A stretch of DNA of 64,000 nt from Acidobacteriota bacterium (GTDB lineage: Bacteria > Acidobacteriota > Thermoanaerobaculia > Multivoradales > JBCCEF01), in contig JBCCHV010000024.1 in NCBI GenBank assembly GCA_039028635.1, positions 1 through 64,000 on the forward strand, in the 5' to 3' direction. Numbering within the stretch: the first letter of the stretch is position 1; each line of letters opens with the position of its first letter. Shown one piece after another: positions 7,823-16,466 of this stretch. A program made the translations under genes and the position numbers. A model generated the notes under the pieces. It did not search any database, had not been told where the DNA came from, and was given only the letters and a program-made list of their open reading frames with translations.

Positions 7823-8953
7823 TTGGGAGTGGGTGCCTCCCTTCTGGGGTCCGCGCTGGTCGCCCAGGAAGTGGAATTCTCGGCTCCGCCCGGTGAGCCG
7901 GATCTGGTCTCGGTGACGGTTCGCGGCCTGCCGGCGGAGTCTTTGGAAACTCTGTCGGCAGCCGATCTCGAGCGTGCCGATTGGTCGACCATCCTTTCGG
8001 TGGTGGCTCTCGCCGACGCCGACGCCGTTGCCGGCGATCTGCCGCCGCTCCTCGGCACCTGGCGGGTCACGGCGACGGGGCTCGAATTCCGCCCCCGGTT
8101 TCCTCCGGCGCCGGGCATGACTCTGTGGGCGCGCTTCGACGGCGCTGCCTTCGATCGCGCGAGCGGAGCCACCGGTACGGCGAGTGGCGAGGCGCGGCAC
8201 CTCCTGCCAGACCTCGCTCGCGGTGCCTCGACGGAGGTCCTGGCGGTCTATCCCTCGGCCGCAGCGCTTCCCGCCAACCTGCTGCGCTTCTATGTCCACT
8301 TCTCGGCGCCGATGAGCGCCCGCCGGGTGCTGCCCCATGTGCGCCTGATCGATGTCGAAGGTGGGGCCCCGATTCCCGATGCCTTCGTCTTCGTCGAAGG
8401 AGGTTTGTGGGATCCGCAGCGCACCCGGCTGACCCTGCTGGTGCATCCGGGGCGGGTCAAGCGCGGCGTCGGTCCCAATGTCGCCCTCGGGCCGGTGCTC
8501 GAGGCGGGCCGCCGCTATCGTTTGGAGATCGACGGCGAGGCGCGCGATGCCGCCGGTCTGCCGCTGCGCTCTGAGTGGGCGCATGAGTTCCGTGCCGGAC
8601 CACCGGATCATCAATCCCCGGATCCTGCCGCCTGGCGCCTCCGCCCGCCGGCGAGCCACGCCTCGCCGCTCACCATCGAGCTGGCCGAGCCGGCCGACCG
8701 TGCGCTCCTCGAGCGCGTGCTGACGGTGGTCGATGGGCAGGGAACGGCGCTGGCCGGGAACGCCCGCGCCGCCGCCGGTGAGCGCTCCTGGTCCTTCCAG
8801 CCCTCAACGCCTTGGCAGCCGGGTACGTACACGTTGGTGGTCTCCGCCGCCCTCGAAGATCCGTCCGGCAACCGGGTCGGCCGGCGCTTCGAGGAACCGC
8901 TCGAAGGCGCCAGCCGTGAAGCCGAGATTCGGCTGGTCTTCGAGGTACCCTGA
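7823..8953 (+). CDS. Secreted protein with SbsA/Ig-like domains
   Basis: The first standard start is TTG 7823 (376 residues), but the frame is open back to 7751 and the upstream codons add a basic stretch before the hydrophobic run VVGLLVGLGVGASLLGSALV, completing a signal peptide. The real start is therefore probably farther left, perhaps the ATT at 7763; no ATG/GTG/TTG exists there. The mature part (after VAQ) contains an N-terminal domain, then a segment typical of bacterial Ig-like SbsA domains (LLRFYVHFSAPMSARRVLPH, residues ~152-171; later RLTLLVHPGRVKRG), and a C-terminal Ig-like domain with WQPGTYTLVVSAALEDPSGN. Role unknown; an envelope or adhesive protein is likely. Confidence 0.6.
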   Translation: MGVGASLLGSALVAQEVEFSAPPGEPDLVSVTVRGLPAESLETLSAADLERADWSTILSVVALADADAVAGDLPPLLGTWRVTATGLEFRPRFPPAPGMTLWARFDGAAFDRASGATGTASGEARHLLPDLARGASTEVLAVYPSAAALPANLLRFYVHFSAPMSARRVLPHVRLIDVEGGAPIPDAFVFVEGGLWDPQRTRLTLLVHPGRVKRGVGPNVALGPVLEAGRRYRLEIDGEARDAAGLPLRSEWAHEFRAGPPDHQSPDPAAWRLRPPASHASPLTIELAEPADRALLERVLTVVDGQGTALAGNARAAAGERSWSFQPSTPWQPGTYTLVVSAALEDPSGNRVGRRFEEPLEGASREAEIRLVFEVP

Positions 8954-9109
8954 GCGCTCTTCCTCGCACGAGGTTGCGCTTTCGGCGCCGGGCCCGCGTT
9001 AAAATACGAGAAGATCGATGCTTCGGCCATTGGGGGATGGTCGAGCTCGGTTGGATTCGCCTCTTGGCGTGCCGCGGGAGGCCTTGTTTTTCTGCCTTGG
9101 AGTCTGGGT

Positions 9110-10300
9110 TTGTCCAGCTTTGCCGTGCTTTCGGGGGTGGTGGGTTTGCTGCTGGCCCTGGCGGTGGTCGAGTTCCGACGCCACCAGCGATCGATCGCCG
9201 CGATTCCCCATCGCATTCACGTCAACGGAACACGTGGTAAATCGAGCGTCACGCGCTTGATCGGAGCCGGGCTGCGCGCCGGGGGCATCCGCACCGTCAC
9301 CAAGGTCACCGGGACCTTCCCGAGGCTGATCCTCGAGGACGGCAGCGATGTGCCGGTGCATCGCAAGGCCGCCGCCAGCATTCTCGAGCAGCTCGGCATC
9401 ATGCGCTTCGCCGTCGACCGCGGTGCCGAGGCGCTGGTGATCGAGTGCATGGCTCTGCAACCGGACTATCAGCGCCTCACCGAAGAGCAGATGGTGCACG
9501 CCACCGTGTCGGTGCTCACCAACGTGCGCCTCGATCACACCGACGTCATGGGGCGAACCCTGCCCGAGATCGCCGCCTCGATGGGCAACACTATTCCGGC
9601 GAACGGCACGGTGTTCACTTCGGAGGCCGACAATCCTCGATTGATCGCCGAGCTGGCCGCCGCCAAAGGCACCGTCTGTGAGCTGGTCACGGCCGAGCAA
9701 GTCGCGGCGGAGGCACTCGATGGCTTCGGCTATATCGAGCATCGCGACAACGTCGCCCTGGCCCTCGCCGTATGTCGCCACCTCGGGGTCGACGACGAGA
9801 CCGCTCTCGCGGGCATGTGGCGGGCGGTTCCCGATGCCGGTGTGCTGACGCGTTCGCGGGTCGAGCAGGGAGGCAAGGTGGCGACGCTGTTCAATGCCTT
9901 CGCCGCCAACGATCCCGATTCGAGCGCTCGCATCTGGAGCATGCTGCGCGATGGCGGGCATCTGCGCGGCCAGCGCTTCGTGCTGCTCAATAGCCGGCCG
10001 GATCGCAAGGACCGCTCCGAGCAGCTCGCCCACCTGGTGGCCGACGAGCTCGGCGAAGAGTGCGATCGCGCCCTGGTGATGGGGGAGCCGACGGATGCCG
10101 TGGTGCGTCTGCTGCGCGGCTATGGCTTCGCCGGCGAGCGCACCGTCGATCTCGGCAAGGCGATGCCGGAGCGGGTGCTCGAGGCGATCTTCGCGGTCAC
10201 TGAATCGGAAAGCAGCATCGTCGCCATCGGCAATATGGGAGGACAGGGGGCGGCCACCGTGGCCCTGTTCGAGGAAAGGAGCCGAACACCGCATGGTTGA
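9110..10300 (+). CDS. pgsB: Poly-gamma-glutamate synthase PgsB/CapB (amide ligase)
   Basis: A 396-residue protein starting at TTG 9110. Residues 2-20 form one transmembrane segment, followed by a Mur-ligase-like catalytic part with the nucleotide-binding motif HVNGTRGKSSVTRL (38-50), VTKVTGTFPRLI, EALVIECMALQPDYQ and VLTNVRLDHTDVMGRT, all diagnostic of PgsB. The enzyme polymerises glutamate through gamma-carboxyl amide bonds using ATP at the inner membrane, together with PgsC. The stop overlaps the pgsC start by 8 bases. A possible -10 (TAAAAT, 9000-9005) lies upstream without a convincing -35. First gene of a five-gene cluster. Confidence 0.93.
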   Translation: MSSFAVLSGVVGLLLALAVVEFRRHQRSIAAIPHRIHVNGTRGKSSVTRLIGAGLRAGGIRTVTKVTGTFPRLILEDGSDVPVHRKAAASILEQLGIMRFAVDRGAEALVIECMALQPDYQRLTEEQMVHATVSVLTNVRLDHTDVMGRTLPEIAASMGNTIPANGTVFTSEADNPRLIAELAAAKGTVCELVTAEQVAAEALDGFGYIEHRDNVALALAVCRHLGVDDETALAGMWRAVPDAGVLTRSRVEQGGKVATLFNAFAANDPDSSARIWSMLRDGGHLRGQRFVLLNSRPDRKDRSEQLAHLVADELGEECDRALVMGEPTDAVVRLLRGYGFAGERTVDLGKAMPERVLEAIFAVTESESSIVAIGNMGGQGAATVALFEERSRTPHG

Positions 10301-10745
10301 AGTCGCCATCACCTTGGGTTTGGTGCTGAGCCTGTTGGCCTACGAAGGATTCGGCTTGGCCGCTGGAGGGCTGGTCGTGCCGGGCTACATCGCTCTGCAG
10401 CTCGGTTCTCCGGAGCGCCTCGCCGGCGTCTTCGTGGTCGCCATGCTCACTTGGGCGGTGATCAAGCTGATCGCCCGCTACACCTTCGTCTTCGGTCGTC
10501 GTCAGCTGGTGCTCTGTGTGCTGGTGGGCTGCCTGCTGTCGATCGCGTCCCGCAACTTCCTGTCCTTCGAGATCGGCTTGGCCACCGTCGAGCTGGCGGC
10601 CGTCGGTTGGGTGATTCCGGGCTTGATCGCCAACTGGTTTCTGAAGCAGGGCATCGCGCGCACCCTGGGGGCGATCACCGTGACCTCGATCCTGGTTCGT
10701 TTGACGCTGATCGTCGTTTTCGGCGGCGCCCTCCTGCCGAGCTGA
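10293..10745 (+). CDS. pgsC: Poly-gamma-glutamate synthase membrane subunit PgsC/CapC
   Basis: A 150-residue, very hydrophobic protein with four or five transmembrane helices, starting MVEVAITLGLVLSLLAYEGF and containing LAAGGLVVPGYIALQLGSPE and VELAAVGWVIPGLIANWFLK, the conserved PgsC/CapC pattern. Its length is normal for the family. PgsC forms the membrane core of the synthase with PgsB and probably guides the nascent polymer. The start at 10293 lies inside the end of pgsB, indicating translational coupling, and pgsW follows after one base. Confidence 0.93.
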   Translation: MVEVAITLGLVLSLLAYEGFGLAAGGLVVPGYIALQLGSPERLAGVFVVAMLTWAVIKLIARYTFVFGRRQLVLCVLVGCLLSIASRNFLSFEIGLATVELAAVGWVIPGLIANWFLKQGIARTLGAITVTSILVRLTLIVVFGGALLPS

Positions 10746-10746
10746 G

Positions 10747-11928
10747 ATGGACTTTCACTGGCTGAATCTGCGCTCGAACCGCATCCTGCTGCCGCTCACG
10801 GCGGTGGCGGTGCTGGGCATGATCTATGTCGAAAGCGGCAAGCGGGAGGTGCGTAGCCCTTGGTACGACGAGATGCTGCGCGCCGCCGAGATTTCGGCCG
10901 AAGCGGCGCGCCACCTCAAGGACTATCGCCTCGAGCGCGGTGTTTTCGTCGACCGCATCAACGACCCGGCCGAAACCGCGCTGATCGGTCAGGAGTACAC
11001 CCAGATCACCACCGACCGCGGCTACCTCGACGCCAAGCTGGCGAGCACCGACCCCAATTTCGCCGCCGCCATCGTCGAAATGCTGCGTCAGCTCGAGGTG
11101 GAGGACGGAGCTTGCGCCGCGGTGGCGATGACCGGGTCTTTCCCAGCCCTCAACCTCTCGGTGCTGGCAGCCCTCGATGCGCTCGGCATGAAGGTGGCGT
11201 CGATCTCGTCCGTGGGAGCGTCGAACTATGGCGCCACCGATCCGTTCTTCACCTGGCTCGACATGGAAGCGGAGCTGGTCTCGGCGGGCGTCTTGTCGAC
11301 GCCTTCTCTGGCGGCCTCCCTCGGCGGCGGCAACGACACCGGCCGTGGCCTTTCCCCCCGGGGCCGGGAGCTGCTGCAGGCGGCGGCGACGCGCCATGCG
11401 GTGCCGCTGATTGCCGCCGAGCAGCTCGAATCCAACGTGCAGCGGCGCGTCGGCCTGTATCGCCAAGGCTGTACCCCGCAGGAGATCGGGGTCTTCGTCA
11501 ACGTCGGTGGAGGCGTGGCGAGCTTGGGCCACTCCCTCAACGCCGATCTGATTCCGAGTGGCCCGTCCGCCACCGTGCCGATGCGCAATTTCCCATTCCG
11601 CGGTGTCCTCCTGCGGCTCAACGAAGAGGGCGTGCCGGTGATTCACCTGCTCAACGTGCGGGCCCTGCGCGATCGCTACGGGCTGGTCGCGGCGCAGGGA
11701 GATCCGATCCCGCCGGGCGTTGGTGAGGTCTTCGGGCGCACTCGCTACAGCGTGGTGCGGGCGGTGGTGGTGGGCACTGGCCTCGCCGCCTTGCTGATCG
11801 CTCTCTTCGCGTTCGACCGGCGGGTTCATCGCTTGGGCAATCAGGAGCCCGATCGCGAATCGCCCGAGGGATCACGGGAAGGTGAGGTCCAGGCAGCGGT
11901 GGTTTCTCTCGAGGAGGAGGCTTCGTGA
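10747..11928 (+). CDS. pgsW: Poly-gamma-glutamate system protein PgsW
   Basis: A 393-residue protein matching the PgsW type (poly-gamma-glutamate system protein). It has an N-terminal transmembrane helix (ILLPLTAVAVLGMIYVES, ~13-30), a large soluble domain with AVAMTGSFPALNLSVLAALD, SISSVGASNYGATDPFFTWL and VFVNVGGGVASLGHSLNADL, and a C-terminal helix (AVVVGTGLAALLIALFAF) ahead of an acidic tail. PgsW occurs with PgsB and PgsC in some bacteria in place of, or besides, PgsA; its biochemical function is not settled. No pgsA-like gene is in this cluster. The stop overlaps the GTG of the next gene (GTGA). Confidence 0.88.
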   Translation: MDFHWLNLRSNRILLPLTAVAVLGMIYVESGKREVRSPWYDEMLRAAEISAEAARHLKDYRLERGVFVDRINDPAETALIGQEYTQITTDRGYLDAKLASTDPNFAAAIVEMLRQLEVEDGACAAVAMTGSFPALNLSVLAALDALGMKVASISSVGASNYGATDPFFTWLDMEAELVSAGVLSTPSLAASLGGGNDTGRGLSPRGRELLQAAATRHAVPLIAAEQLESNVQRRVGLYRQGCTPQEIGVFVNVGGGVASLGHSLNADLIPSGPSATVPMRNFPFRGVLLRLNEEGVPVIHLLNVRALRDRYGLVAAQGDPIPPGVGEVFGRTRYSVVRAVVVGTGLAALLIALFAFDRRVHRLGNQEPDRESPEGSREGEVQAAVVSLEEEAS

Positions 11929-12803
11929 AGAGCCTGATGTGGGCGCTGCTGGTGCTTCTCGGATGTGGCTTTGTGGTCGCCGTCGAAGCCCAGTCGCCGG
12001 TACCGATTTTCGTTTCCGGTCAAGATCGCGATTACGTTCTGCTGTCGCCGAGCAAGTCGACCTTGATCACGGTCAAGGGGCCCGGCGAGCTGCGCTTGCT
12101 GAGCCGGCCGAGATTTCGCCCCACCAGCAGCGAGGCGCAGGGCTATTCGCTCCTCGTGCGAGTCGACGGTGGGGCCGAGCAGGAGGTGCGCTACGACAAG
12201 GTCGAACGTTCCCGCACGGCCATGTTTCGCGATGGAACCCTCGGCGTGCCGGGACGCTTGCAGGACTACTTCCTACGCCTTGGACGCGGCTATCACAACA
12301 TCGAGGTCAGGCCGGCGACGGGCAGTCCCCAGGTCTTTTTCCGCCACCTCTTCAAGCCGAGCAAGGAGCGCCGTCGGAGCTGGGTGCCGGTGACCCCGCG
12401 AGGCGCCCCGGAGCTGGTCGAGCTGGTGGTGCGCGAGACCATCGTGCCCTATCACCGTAACGCGGCCGGCAAGCCGTTTTCTCTCGAGGTGATCGGACCC
12501 ACCGAGCTGCGGATCTTCACCCGCCTCGAGAACACTCCGGAGATGCGCGGCCGCATCCACTATCGCCTGCAGGTGCGGCGTAACGGTCAGGTGGTCAACA
12601 CCTTCCAGGTCAGTAGCCGGCGCTCCGAAGTGACCACCTATCGCGCCAACGACGAGCTGGTGCCGGGGCGGGCGGCGGAGATCGCGGTACCGGTTCCGGA
12701 GGGGCGCCACCGATTCGAGATCGATCCCCTCGATCCCAACAAGCGAAGTCTTCTGGCGCGCTTCATGCTGCCGCGCGAAGACCTCTCCCTGACCGCGGAG
12801 TAA
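11925..12803 (+). CDS. Periplasmic protein of the poly-gamma-glutamate locus, two tandem beta domains
   Basis: A 292-residue protein, GTG start overlapping the end of pgsW, with a signal peptide (MKSLMWALLVLLGCGFVVAV). No known family recognised. Internally it shows two copies of a ~110-residue beta-rich unit: GPGELRLLSRPRFRP with YSLLVRVDGGAEQEVRYDKV and LGRGYHNIEVRP (residues ~35-130), then GPTELRIFTRLENTP with YRLQVRRNGQVVNTFQV and PEGRHRFEIDP (~180-280). The linker (RRRSWVPVTPRG) and both units recur in the next gene product. Position suggests periplasmic handling or outer-membrane delivery of poly-gamma-glutamate; this is inferred from context only. Confidence 0.7.
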   Translation: MKSLMWALLVLLGCGFVVAVEAQSPVPIFVSGQDRDYVLLSPSKSTLITVKGPGELRLLSRPRFRPTSSEAQGYSLLVRVDGGAEQEVRYDKVERSRTAMFRDGTLGVPGRLQDYFLRLGRGYHNIEVRPATGSPQVFFRHLFKPSKERRRSWVPVTPRGAPELVELVVRETIVPYHRNAAGKPFSLEVIGPTELRIFTRLENTPEMRGRIHYRLQVRRNGQVVNTFQVSSRRSEVTTYRANDELVPGRAAEIAVPVPEGRHRFEIDPLDPNKRSLLARFMLPREDLSLTAE

Positions 12804-12809
12804 CCGGCC

Positions 12810-14708
12810 ATGAAGAGCTACTTCTGTTGGCTGCTGGTGCCGTTGGTGGCTTTGATGGGAGCGACGGGCCTCCAGGCGGCAACCGACCTCGAGCCGGACG
12901 AAACCTTCCTGCGCTCCACCTTTCGATCCGACGGCGAGCCGCGGGCCTACCTTCGGGTCGGACGCCAGCAGCCGGCGAGCTTCTCCTTCTGTGGTGCGGG
13001 CAAGCTGCAGATTCTCAGCCGGGCGGTTCTCGAGTCGGGTGCCGCGGCGGCGCGCTACTCCCTGGCGATCGAGATCGACGGTCAGCGGCAGTCGGTGCGC
13101 TTCGATCATCGCGTCACCCGGGTCGACTCCGGCAGCTTCGACGGCAGCGCCGAGGCGGGCGCCTTGCGCCGCGCACCCTTCGACCTCGGACGCGGCTGCC
13201 ACACGGTGGAAGTCGCGGTCACTTACTCCACCGAGCCAGTGGTCGGAATTCGCGCCAGCTTCTCCGAGAAACGGCCGACTCGTCGCTCCTGGCAGCCGGC
13301 GATCATCCGCGGCGGGCGCGAGGTCGAGCTGGCGGTCGGCGACGAGCGGGCCATCTATCGAAGGCTGACGGCCGATCAACCGTTGGTGCTGAATCTCGCT
13401 GGGCCAGCCTGGGTCCGCCTGTTGGTGCGGCCGCTGGGTTCCGGTGAGGTGGTGAGCCATGATCTGACGGTCCGGCGCGACGGTGAGTCTTACCGGCGCT
13501 ATCGCCTGCGCAGCGAGCCGTCTCGCAGCAGCAGCCTGGTGGGCGATGCCTACGTCACCGTGGGCAGAGCGAACGAGGTGGTGCTCGCCGTCGGGGAGGG
13601 GCGTCAGGAGCTCGAGATTCTCGCGCCGGTGGCCCAGGGGGCCCTGGTTCGAGCGCAAATCGCCGAGCGCACGACCTCAGTGACGGAAGTGGCGACCGAG
13701 GTCGCATCGGAATGGCGGGTCCGGGCGCGGCTGGCGAGCTACTACGACGACAACATCCTGCGCTACTCAGACAAGTTCATCGCGCGCTTCGACGCCGGCC
13801 GTGATCCCGATCGCTTCCGGGTCGACAGCCTCGATGACGTCATCCATCGCGCCGACGTCTACCTGGACCGTTCCTTCTCGGGTCTCGCCGGCCGGCCGGC
13901 CGGCGTGGGCTTCGATCTCGAGCACCGTGCCTACCAGCGCAACGGCATCAAGGATTGGAGCCGTCTGGGCATTTCCTGGGATCAGGAGCTTCCCGGGCAG
14001 CGAGAGCTCACCTTGGCGCTGACCTACACGCCGGACTTCTACGTCCGCCATCTGCGGGATTCGGACCTCACCGGCGCCGGCCAGCAGGTCGATCCCTTCC
14101 AGGCCTTCGAGTTCGAAAAGTCCGAAGCTCGCGCAGCCTTGACGCAGCCCATCGGCGCCAGCTTCCGGGGCCGTTTCCATCTCGGCTATTCTCGCTTCGA
14201 GCACTCCGCCGCCTTCCAAGAGTTCGACAGCGACAACCTCTTCGCTGGCGCTCGTATCGACCACGATTTCGATCGCCGCTGGCGATTCTCCTACGCCGTC
14301 GAGCTCACCGAGTCGAGCGCTCAGGGGTTCGACGAGCCGGGCGAAACCCGGCGGACTTCCGACGACACCGATCCCTCCTACCGTCAGCTCGATCTGATGC
14401 TGGCGGCGCGCTACCGATTCGCCACCGCCCGTCGCCAAACGCTCTTCCTGCAGGGTGAGCTCGGGCAGCGTGACTACACCACCGACAAGGGCTCGCGACT
14501 CGCTCCCCTCCATGCCGGCCGCGACGACGAGCTGCTGCGCTTCTTTGCTTCTTGGCAGCTCGAGCTCAACCAGCGCTACGACCTGATCGTCTTCGGCCAG
14601 CTTCGCGACCGCAGCTCCGAAGCCCCGGTGCGCCTCGACATCGGGGTCGAGAAGGACTACTCGCAGTTCGAGGCCGGAGTCCGCCTGAGCGCTCGCTTCG
14701 GCGGTTGA
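12810..14708 (+). CDS. Outer-membrane beta-barrel protein fused to periplasmic paralogous domains, putative polymer exporter
   Basis: A 632-residue protein with a signal peptide (cleavage after LQAA, ~23). Residues ~35-285 repeat the architecture of the preceding protein: GAGKLQILSRAVLES/YSLAIEIDGQRQSVRF/LGRGCHTVEVAV, a matching linker (TRRSWQPAIIRGG), then GPAWVRLLVRPLGSG/HDLTVRRDGESYRRYRL/EGRQELEILAP. Residues ~300-632 are alternating polar/hydrophobic strands with frequent aromatic ends (YYDDNILRYSDKF, LTLALTYTPDFYVRHL, FRGRFHLGYSRFEHS, WRFSYAVELTESSAQ, YDLIVFGQLRDRS), ending in a barrel-like strand (FEAGVRLSARFGG). An outer-membrane barrel is likely. In this operon it is a candidate surface exit or anchor for the polymer, inferred from position. 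Confidence 0.7.
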   Translation: MKSYFCWLLVPLVALMGATGLQAATDLEPDETFLRSTFRSDGEPRAYLRVGRQQPASFSFCGAGKLQILSRAVLESGAAAARYSLAIEIDGQRQSVRFDHRVTRVDSGSFDGSAEAGALRRAPFDLGRGCHTVEVAVTYSTEPVVGIRASFSEKRPTRRSWQPAIIRGGREVELAVGDERAIYRRLTADQPLVLNLAGPAWVRLLVRPLGSGEVVSHDLTVRRDGESYRRYRLRSEPSRSSSLVGDAYVTVGRANEVVLAVGEGRQELEILAPVAQGALVRAQIAERTTSVTEVATEVASEWRVRARLASYYDDNILRYSDKFIARFDAGRDPDRFRVDSLDDVIHRADVYLDRSFSGLAGRPAGVGFDLEHRAYQRNGIKDWSRLGISWDQELPGQRELTLALTYTPDFYVRHLRDSDLTGAGQQVDPFQAFEFEKSEARAALTQPIGASFRGRFHLGYSRFEHSAAFQEFDSDNLFAGARIDHDFDRRWRFSYAVELTESSAQGFDEPGETRRTSDDTDPSYRQLDLMLAARYRFATARRQTLFLQGELGQRDYTTDKGSRLAPLHAGRDDELLRFFASWQLELNQRYDLIVFGQLRDRSSEAPVRLDIGVEKDYSQFEAGVRLSARFGG

Positions 14709-14731
14709 GGTCGACTCGCTCGCTGCCGCCC

Positions 14732-15352
14732 TCAGAGGCGACGACGGGCCGAGATCGTCCAGTCGACGAGGGTTTCGCCGGTCCGCTGATTGGTCTCCTC
14801 AGAGGTCCACTCGAAGCCGGTCGGCGTGATGTCATGGAAGGTCAGCCGGCTGAAAATGGCGTCGCCGTCGCCGTTGGGGTAGGTGCTGGTCAGCACCATC
14901 TGGTCGTCGCTCTTCACTCCTTCCCAGACAAAGCCGAAGATGTTGCCGGGCTTTGCCTGGTAGCTCACTCGCCACTTGCCTTGATTGGTGTCGAAGAAGC
15001 GGATGCTGGTGGTGGCGGCGGTATCGCTCCAGGTGCGATCCTGAATCGCATGGCCGTTGAGAATGTAGGAAGCCTGCCAGAGGATCATCTCCTCGAACCA
15101 GCTACCGTCCGGTAGGCGTCGTCGGACCTGCGCATCGAACTCCCCGATCAGAAACTCGAACTGGGCCAGCTCCTCCGGCGCTCGAGGGTTGGGGCGGCCG
15201 AAGGGGTGCTCGGCAGTGGGCTCGAAATCCCGAAACAGGGGCTCATTGAGCTTGGCCTCGGAATCAACGATCTCGAGCGGAGGGGTGCTACAGGAGATAG
15301 CCCCTGACAGCAGAAAGGCGAAGACGACAATGACGAATCGGCGTTGGCTCAT
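14732..15352 (-). CDS. DUF1579-like lipoprotein
   Basis: A 206-residue protein with an N-terminal hydrophobic run and a lipobox-like Cys (FAFLLSGAISC, Cys21), so probably a lipoprotein. After a linker come ELAQFEFLIGEFDAQVRRRL, WQASYILNGHAIQDRTW, SIRFFDTNQGKWRVSYQAKP and FSRLTFHDITPTGFEWTSEE, a pattern close to DUF1579-type small beta-barrel proteins whose function is unknown. Convergent with the poly-gamma-glutamate operon (23 bases between stops) and not obviously part of it. Confidence 0.7.
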   Translation of the reverse strand: MSQRRFVIVVFAFLLSGAISCSTPPLEIVDSEAKLNEPLFRDFEPTAEHPFGRPNPRAPEELAQFEFLIGEFDAQVRRRLPDGSWFEEMILWQASYILNGHAIQDRTWSDTAATTSIRFFDTNQGKWRVSYQAKPGNIFGFVWEGVKSDDQMVLTSTYPNGDGDAIFSRLTFHDITPTGFEWTSEETNQRTGETLVDWTISARRRL

Positions 15353-15441
15353 GTGCCTCCTCGAGGAGTTGCAAAACAGTGTGCGAAGGTGAGAGTTCGT
15401 ACCGGGGTACGGAAGGTTTATTCGCTGTCGTGGTGGCCTGA

Positions 15442-15780
15442 AACCTGCTTCACCGCCTCTTGCGCGGCATGGTAGCGATCGAGGTGATTCTCGACGTGGT
15501 CCTCGACTTCACGGAAACCGATGAGGAAACTCTTCTGGTCTTCACCTCCGACCACGAGACCGGCGGCCTGGCCCTGAGCGCGGGGGATCGAACCAACTCC
15601 ACCCTGCGGGCCCTGTGGCCGACCGACGACCACACCGGAGTGCCGGTTCCGCTGCTGGCGACCGGGCCGGGTTCGGAACGCTTCGTGGGCAGCTTCGCGA
15701 CTCGCCAGGTGGGGGCGTTCTTGCTCGACATTCTGAGTGGCGGCAGGGCCCAGGTCGCTCAACTGAGGGGACCGCAGTAG
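15442..15780 (+). pseudogene. Alkaline phosphatase C-terminal remnant
   Basis: The frame opens after a TGA at 15439-15441 and ends at 15780. It translates as the last ~105 residues of an alkaline phosphatase: VVLDFTETDEETLLVFTSDH followed by ETGGLAL, the conserved metal-site segment, then WPTDDHTGVPVPLLATGPGS carrying the metal-binding His, and FVGSFATRQVGAFLLDILSG. A full enzyme needs about 300 more residues, including the Ser nucleophile, and nothing matching precedes it here. The first TTG is at 15460, with no good ribosome binding site. A deletion remnant is the best reading. It lies between a lipoprotein gene and vapBC, in a patch that looks rearranged. Confidence 0.7.
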
Positions 15781-15834
15781 GTCAGCTCGGGGAGCCGTCC
15801 GAGATGGCGATTCTTCGCCGGTTGACAGCGGATC

Positions 15835-16224
15835 TCAGGGCAGGACGAACGAGCACCTCGGCCCGGAGGCCTCGGCGAGGGCTCGATCGAGGGTCGCCAG
15901 GGCGAGATCGAGACCCTCGGCGAGGGCGACGTACCAGGCGTCGTAGCTGGTCAGGTTGTGACGCAGCTCCCAGATGCGATCCGCAAACGGTTCGAAGGGA
16001 AAGAGGTTGAGATCCAGGCGCAGCAGATGGCGGCGAGCGCGGTCGGCATCGGCTGATGTCACGCGGCCGCTCGACTCGAGCCGCCGCAGGACGTTGGCTG
16101 CTTCGACGGGCGCCAGATGGGGCGTGATCAGCTCTTCGCCAAGGACGATCTCCTCAGCCCAGCGGCCGCTCTCTCCGGAATCGACCAACGCTGCCACTAG
16201 CACCGACGCGTCGACGATCACCAT
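15835..16224 (-). CDS. vapC: VapC-type PIN-domain toxin
   Basis: A 129-residue PIN-domain ribonuclease: MVIVDASVLVAALVD carries the first acidic residue, VEAANVLRR the conserved Glu, and LTSYDAWYVALAEGLDLALA the later acidic pair region, ending near LATLDRAL. VapC toxins cleave tRNA or rRNA and are inhibited by the partner VapB. The ATG at 16224-16222 overlaps the last base of the upstream vapB stop (TGATG), so translation is coupled. Length and motifs are normal, so the toxin looks intact. Confidence 0.88.
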   Translation of the reverse strand: MVIVDASVLVAALVDSGESGRWAEEIVLGEELITPHLAPVEAANVLRRLESSGRVTSADADRARRHLLRLDLNLFPFEPFADRIWELRHNLTSYDAWYVALAEGLDLALATLDRALAEASGPRCSFVLP

Positions 16225-16460
16225 CAGCGTCGATCGGCGTCGCGGTGGCCCAGGATTTCGTCGGTCGACAGAGTGACGGCGCTGTAGGTCTTGTCGGCCC
16301 GCGCCTGGGCGACCCAATCGGCCGCCGATGGGCGAGCCGCAATGCGTTCGAGCTCACCGACCAAAAACTCCTGCATCGACTTGCGCTCGCGGGCGGCGCG
16401 CACGGCCAGGGCATCGCGCACCGCTTCGGGGACATGGCGGATAGTGACTTGAACTGGCAT
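16224..16460 (-). CDS. vapB: VapB/FitA-like ribbon-helix-helix antitoxin
   Basis: A 78-residue protein starting MPVQVTIRHVPEAVRDALAV, followed by RAARERKSMQEFLVGELERI: an Arc/FitA-type ribbon-helix-helix DNA-binding N-terminus. The C-terminal part (ARADKTYSAVTLSTDEILGH) would wrap the toxin. It precedes and overlaps vapC, the usual order, and probably represses the operon. The next in-frame start upstream is far away, and ATG 16460 matches the usual family length. A candidate -10 sits only 6 bases upstream of this ATG. Confidence 0.85.
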   Translation of the reverse strand: MPVQVTIRHVPEAVRDALAVRAARERKSMQEFLVGELERIAARPSAADWVAQARADKTYSAVTLSTDEILGHRDADRR

Positions 16461-16466
16461 GGATTC

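Noticed and set aside
15418-15762. Reverse-strand ORF ending in a plausible-looking helical peptide (NHLDRYHAAQEAVK).
   Set aside because: It is the complement of the alkaline phosphatase remnant, whose plus-strand reading carries the conserved SDHETGGLAL and HTGVPVPLLATGPG motifs.
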